From: Deinococcus sp. | GTDB taxonomy: Bacteria > Deinococcota > Deinococci > Deinococcales > Deinococcaceae | Assembly (NCBI GenBank): GCA_018260275.1 | Contig: JAGLBK010000027.1 | Span: forward strand, 1-17,869 | Direction: 5' to 3' | Length of the DNA stretch: 17,869 nucleotides | In this document: positions 14,713-17,869 of the stretch, piece after piece | Layout of the letters: each line of letters starts with the position of its first letter | How positions within the stretch are numbered: the stretch's first letter is position 1 | Made by a program: the position numbers and the translations under genes | The notes under the pieces: generated by a model | What the model saw: only the letters and a program-made list of their open reading frames with translations | What the model was told of the DNA's origin: nothing | Databases searched by the model: none

Positions 14713-15486
14713 TCAGCCTTCGGCCAGCCGCGACTCGATCCTGATTTCGCCGTAGGGTTCATCCTGCTCGGCGCTCAACTGGCCTTCCTTGACGCCTTCG
14801 AGCAGCGCCGCGAAGTAGGTCGTTTCCTCGCCCCAGTCGCTGGCGGTCACGCCGCCGAGGGTAAAGGTGTGCAGGCGTTTGCCGAAGGCCCGCAGCGCGG
14901 CCAGCGCGTCGGCCAGCGTCAGGCGTTCGCGGGCCAGCAGAGGCACGTCTACCTGCCGGACCGCCTGCTGCGCGGCCTTGACCAGCTTGGCAAGGCTGAC
15001 CTGCGCGTTACGCGGGCGCTGCCGACGCGGAAAATCGACCGGAGCGGCCCGCGCTGGCAGTATCCCCGCCCGCTGTTCCCGCCGGGCCGCCAGAAACGCC
15101 ACGAGCGCCCCGAGTTCGGCCAGCGCTTCCACGCTTTCTACCACCTCTTCCAGCAGGTCGTCGGCTTCCGGCAGCTCGTCCGGCTCGGGTTGGGGCAGTA
15201 GCAGCCGGGCTTTCAGGGCGATCACGCTGGCGAGGGTGGGCAACAGGTCGGGGTGCGCCTCGGCAAACGCCAGAGGCTGCTGGCCCGTCACGGTCTGCAC
15301 CCAGGCCAGCACGTCGCGCGTAAGTTGCAGTAGCGGCACTTCGGCGGGCAGGATGCGCCCGGCACGCAGGGCGGCGGCGAGGTCGGCGAGGGAGCCGGAA
15401 AAGGTGGGGAGGTGGACAGAAAATGATGATGGATGATGGACACTGGATGATGGATTTCCGGTTGCGGGATCAGAAGAACGGGGCAA
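14713..15486 (-). CDS. scpA: Segregation and condensation protein A
   Basis: ScpA is the kleisin subunit of the SMC-ScpAB condensin; it bridges SMC heads and binds ScpB during chromosome organisation. The family pattern is clear: LPTFSGSLADLAAALRAGRI (26-45) in the N-terminal SMC neck-binding helices, ASVIALKARLLLPQPEPD (86-103), and a C-terminal winged helix ending TTYFAALLEGVKEGQL...QDEPYGEIRI (222-250). The 257-aa length is normal. The only start found in frame is TTG at 15486, preceded by AGAGGGGGG. Residues 12-22 are encoded by a GATGATGGA-type short tandem repeat (15424-15454), so the first 22 residues are probably not part of the fold. It lies 73 bp after trpS on the same strand, likely one operon. 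scpB and smc are not in the window. Confidence 0.9.
   Translation of the reverse strand: MPRSSDPATGNPSSSVHHPSSFSVHLPTFSGSLADLAAALRAGRILPAEVPLLQLTRDVLAWVQTVTGQQPLAFAEAHPDLLPTLASVIALKARLLLPQPEPDELPEADDLLEEVVESVEALAELGALVAFLAARREQRAGILPARAAPVDFPRRQRPRNAQVSLAKLVKAAQQAVRQVDVPLLARERLTLADALAALRAFGKRLHTFTLGGVTASDWGEETTYFAALLEGVKEGQLSAEQDEPYGEIRIESRLAEG
15424..15454. repeat. Short tandem repeat of TGATGGA units
   Basis: Three TGATGGA-containing units separated by CACTGGA lie inside the scpA start region. They encode the His-Pro-Ser-Ser stretch near the ScpA N-terminus. Confidence 0.6.
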
Positions 15487-15559
15487 TATTCCCCCCTCTG
15501 ACCCGGCCTTTATCTACAAGCCACAGGCCAAAAGCTACAGGCCAGAAATCACTCACCAC

Positions 15560-16552
<993 letters not shown>

Positions 16553-16561
16553 AACCCGGTG

Positions 16562-16567
16562 ATTGTA
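16562..16567 (-). promoter_or_regulatory. Candidate -10 box of the trpS-scpA operon
   Basis: On the minus strand TACAAT, one base from the consensus, lies 9 nt before the trpS ATG, which predicts a leader of only 2-3 nt. The -35 is unclear. Confidence 0.5.
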
Positions 16568-16620
16568 GCGGAGAGAGGTAAAAGTTGACTGTAGGCGATA
16601 TGGCGGAGTCGGTCTAGCGC

Positions 16621-16995
16621 TCAGTCCTCGTTCAGCGGTTTCATGGGCTTCAGTGGCTTCATAGGCTCCATGGGTTTCATCGGTTCCATCCTGGGGCCAG
16701 CCGCCTCGTCCGGGACTTCGGTCAGCCTCACCGCTTCGGCCCCGTTCAGGTCGGGCGTCCGGCTCAGCGACTGCACGCCGCCCCTGCTGATCTTCAGGTA
16801 GATTTTCTCCTCGCTGCCAATTTCGACCACGGCGCTTTCGCCGCTCTGCCACAGTTTCGGCGGCGTTTTCCACACTCCGGTGGTGCGGCTACTGCTCTGG
16901 CGCTGACCTGTCTGCTCGACACTCACGCTGGTCTGTGCGCCGTCCTGACTGAGTGTGACCGTCAACCCGCCTGCAAGTTTTCCCTGGTAAGCCAT
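16621..16995 (-). CDS. Unknown 124-aa protein with Met-Pro-Lys repeat tail
   Basis: I do not recognise this protein. Residues 1-95 look beta-rich and globular (LTVTLSQDGAQTSVSVEQTG, AVVEIGSEEKIYLKIS), without signal peptide or membrane segment. The last 23 residues form a tandem repeat, about seven (M/L)-(E/K)-P units ending NED. They are encoded by near-identical 9-bp blocks in 16628-16690 of the type GGTTTCATG. The ATG at 16995 is preferred over an in-frame ATG at 17025, because TAGTCT lies 5 nt before it and the upstream residues (MCCPPGLVWA) are unlikely. It lies 68 bp upstream of trpS on the same strand but with its own promoter signal. The function is unknown. Confidence 0.7.
   Translation of the reverse strand: MAYQGKLAGGLTVTLSQDGAQTSVSVEQTGQRQSSSRTTGVWKTPPKLWQSGESAVVEIGSEEKIYLKISRGGVQSLSRTPDLNGAEAVRLTEVPDEAAGPRMEPMKPMEPMKPLKPMKPLNED
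16628..16690. repeat. Tandem 9-bp-type repeats encoding the Met-Pro-Lys tail
   Basis: Blocks of the form GG(T/C)TTCATG or GG(T/C)TCCATG recur about seven times with small changes. They give (M/L)(E/K)P units on the minus strand. Such arrays can change length by slippage without breaking the frame. Confidence 0.6.
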
Positions 16996-17000
16996 AGCCC

Positions 17001-17006
17001 AGACTA
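17001..17006 (-). promoter_or_regulatory. Candidate leaderless -10 box of the 124-aa protein gene
   Basis: On the minus strand TAGTCT is followed by GGGCT (5 nt) and the ATG at 16995. The -35 is weak. Confidence 0.4.
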
Positions 17007-17023
17007 ATCCCGGCGGGCAGCAC

Positions 17024-17055
17024 AAAGCCCCCGGCTCAAGGCGAGCTTCAGGGGC
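17024..17055 (-). terminator. Terminator-like hairpin downstream of yebC
   Basis: On the minus strand GCCCC (17055-17051) and GGGGC (17031-17027) form the outer stem, and GCTC and GAGC form an inner stem. It is followed by TTTG (17026-17023). The T-run is short. It could end the yebC transcript before the 124-aa gene starts. Confidence 0.4.
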
Positions 17056-17090
17056 GATGAGGAGGAGGGGAGGGCGCGGCTTATTCTCCT

Positions 17091-17226
17091 TCTTGCGAAA
17101 GTCATACCTTCCGGGCCGTGTCCGAAAATCGCGGTGTCAGGGCATCATGGAGACGAAGCCCTGTTGCAGACCTCTAGCCTGGGCGGTTTTTGCCCTCAGA
17201 CCGACCTCGCGGCGACTTTCGCAAGA
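17091..17226. mobile_element. 136-bp element with perfect 13-bp terminal inverted repeats (possible MITE)
   Basis: TCTTGCGAAAGTC (17091-17103) and GACTTTCGCAAGA (17214-17226) are exact reverse complements 110 bp apart. A second inverted pair, AGACCTCT (17168-17175) and AGAGGTCT (17224-17231), overlaps the right end. The element lies in the 234-bp gap 16996-17229, directly beside the yebC stop codon, and has no coding frame. The AGACCTCTTGC-type end resembles the terminal repeats of some IS families, so a non-autonomous derivative is plausible. No transposase is nearby. Confidence 0.45.
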
Positions 17227-17229
17227 GGT

Positions 17230-17869
<640 letters not shown>

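Noticed and set aside
16553..16873. N-terminal extension of trpS by 107 residues
   Set aside because: Arg/Glu-rich low-complexity translation overlapping the 124-aa gene; the family start MSRVFSGIQPTG and a -10 box place the start at 16552.

Overview
The window reads as a piece of a high-GC bacterial chromosome, most probably Deinococcus or a close relative. Three things point that way. Many genes have a TANNNT -10 box only 5-7 nt before the start codon and no Shine-Dalgarno, the leaderless layout known to be abundant in Deinococcus. The gene content (GluQ-RS, ScpA, ArgR, bacillithiol-type PIG-L deacetylase) fits. GC-rich hairpin repeats lie in the gaps. The species is an inference; no rRNA or other marker is present.

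Layout. 1-491 is the 3' end of hisD (+). 697-1599 is gluQRS (-), followed by a gap with a GC-rich hairpin repeat. 1954-2870 (-) is a two-gene cassette: a small ParA-type ATPase and a basic ribbon-helix-helix protein. 2922-3149 (+) is a small unknown gene running divergently from it, then a PIG-L deacetylase (3158-3988, +). argR is at 4096-4557 (-), and beyond its promoter lies a + strand intrinsic terminator with no obvious gene in front of it. 4832-5329 (+) encodes a coiled-coil protein with a Pro-rich tail. 5448-7311 (-) is an ABC-2 exporter (ATPase, then permease) with its own terminator. An aldo/keto reductase (7441-8388, -) and a membrane M48 peptidase (8464-9621, +) are divergent. rodA (9689-10762, -) faces a secreted unknown protein (10947-11642, +), a GNAT acetyltransferase and a 214-aa unknown protein. 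An orphan sensor histidine kinase occupies 12936-14501 (-). 14713-16552 (-) is a probable trpS-scpA operon. A 124-aa protein with a Met-Pro-Lys repeat tail (16621-16995, -) and the 3' part of yebC (17230-17869, -) close the window.

Most genes are housekeeping: histidine and arginine control, tRNA charging or modification, chromosome organisation (ScpA and perhaps the ParA cassette), cell-wall elongation (RodA), translation (YebC). They do not form one pathway. The parts most worth attention are the chromosomal ParA/RHH pair, the four-cysteine (possible [4Fe-4S]) motif in TrpS, a possible small RNA divergent from argR, two inverted-repeat elements that look like small non-autonomous mobile elements (14609-14700 and 17091-17226), and protein ends built from short tandem repeats (ScpA N-terminus, the 124-aa protein C-terminus). 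I found no convincing large novel multi-gene system.
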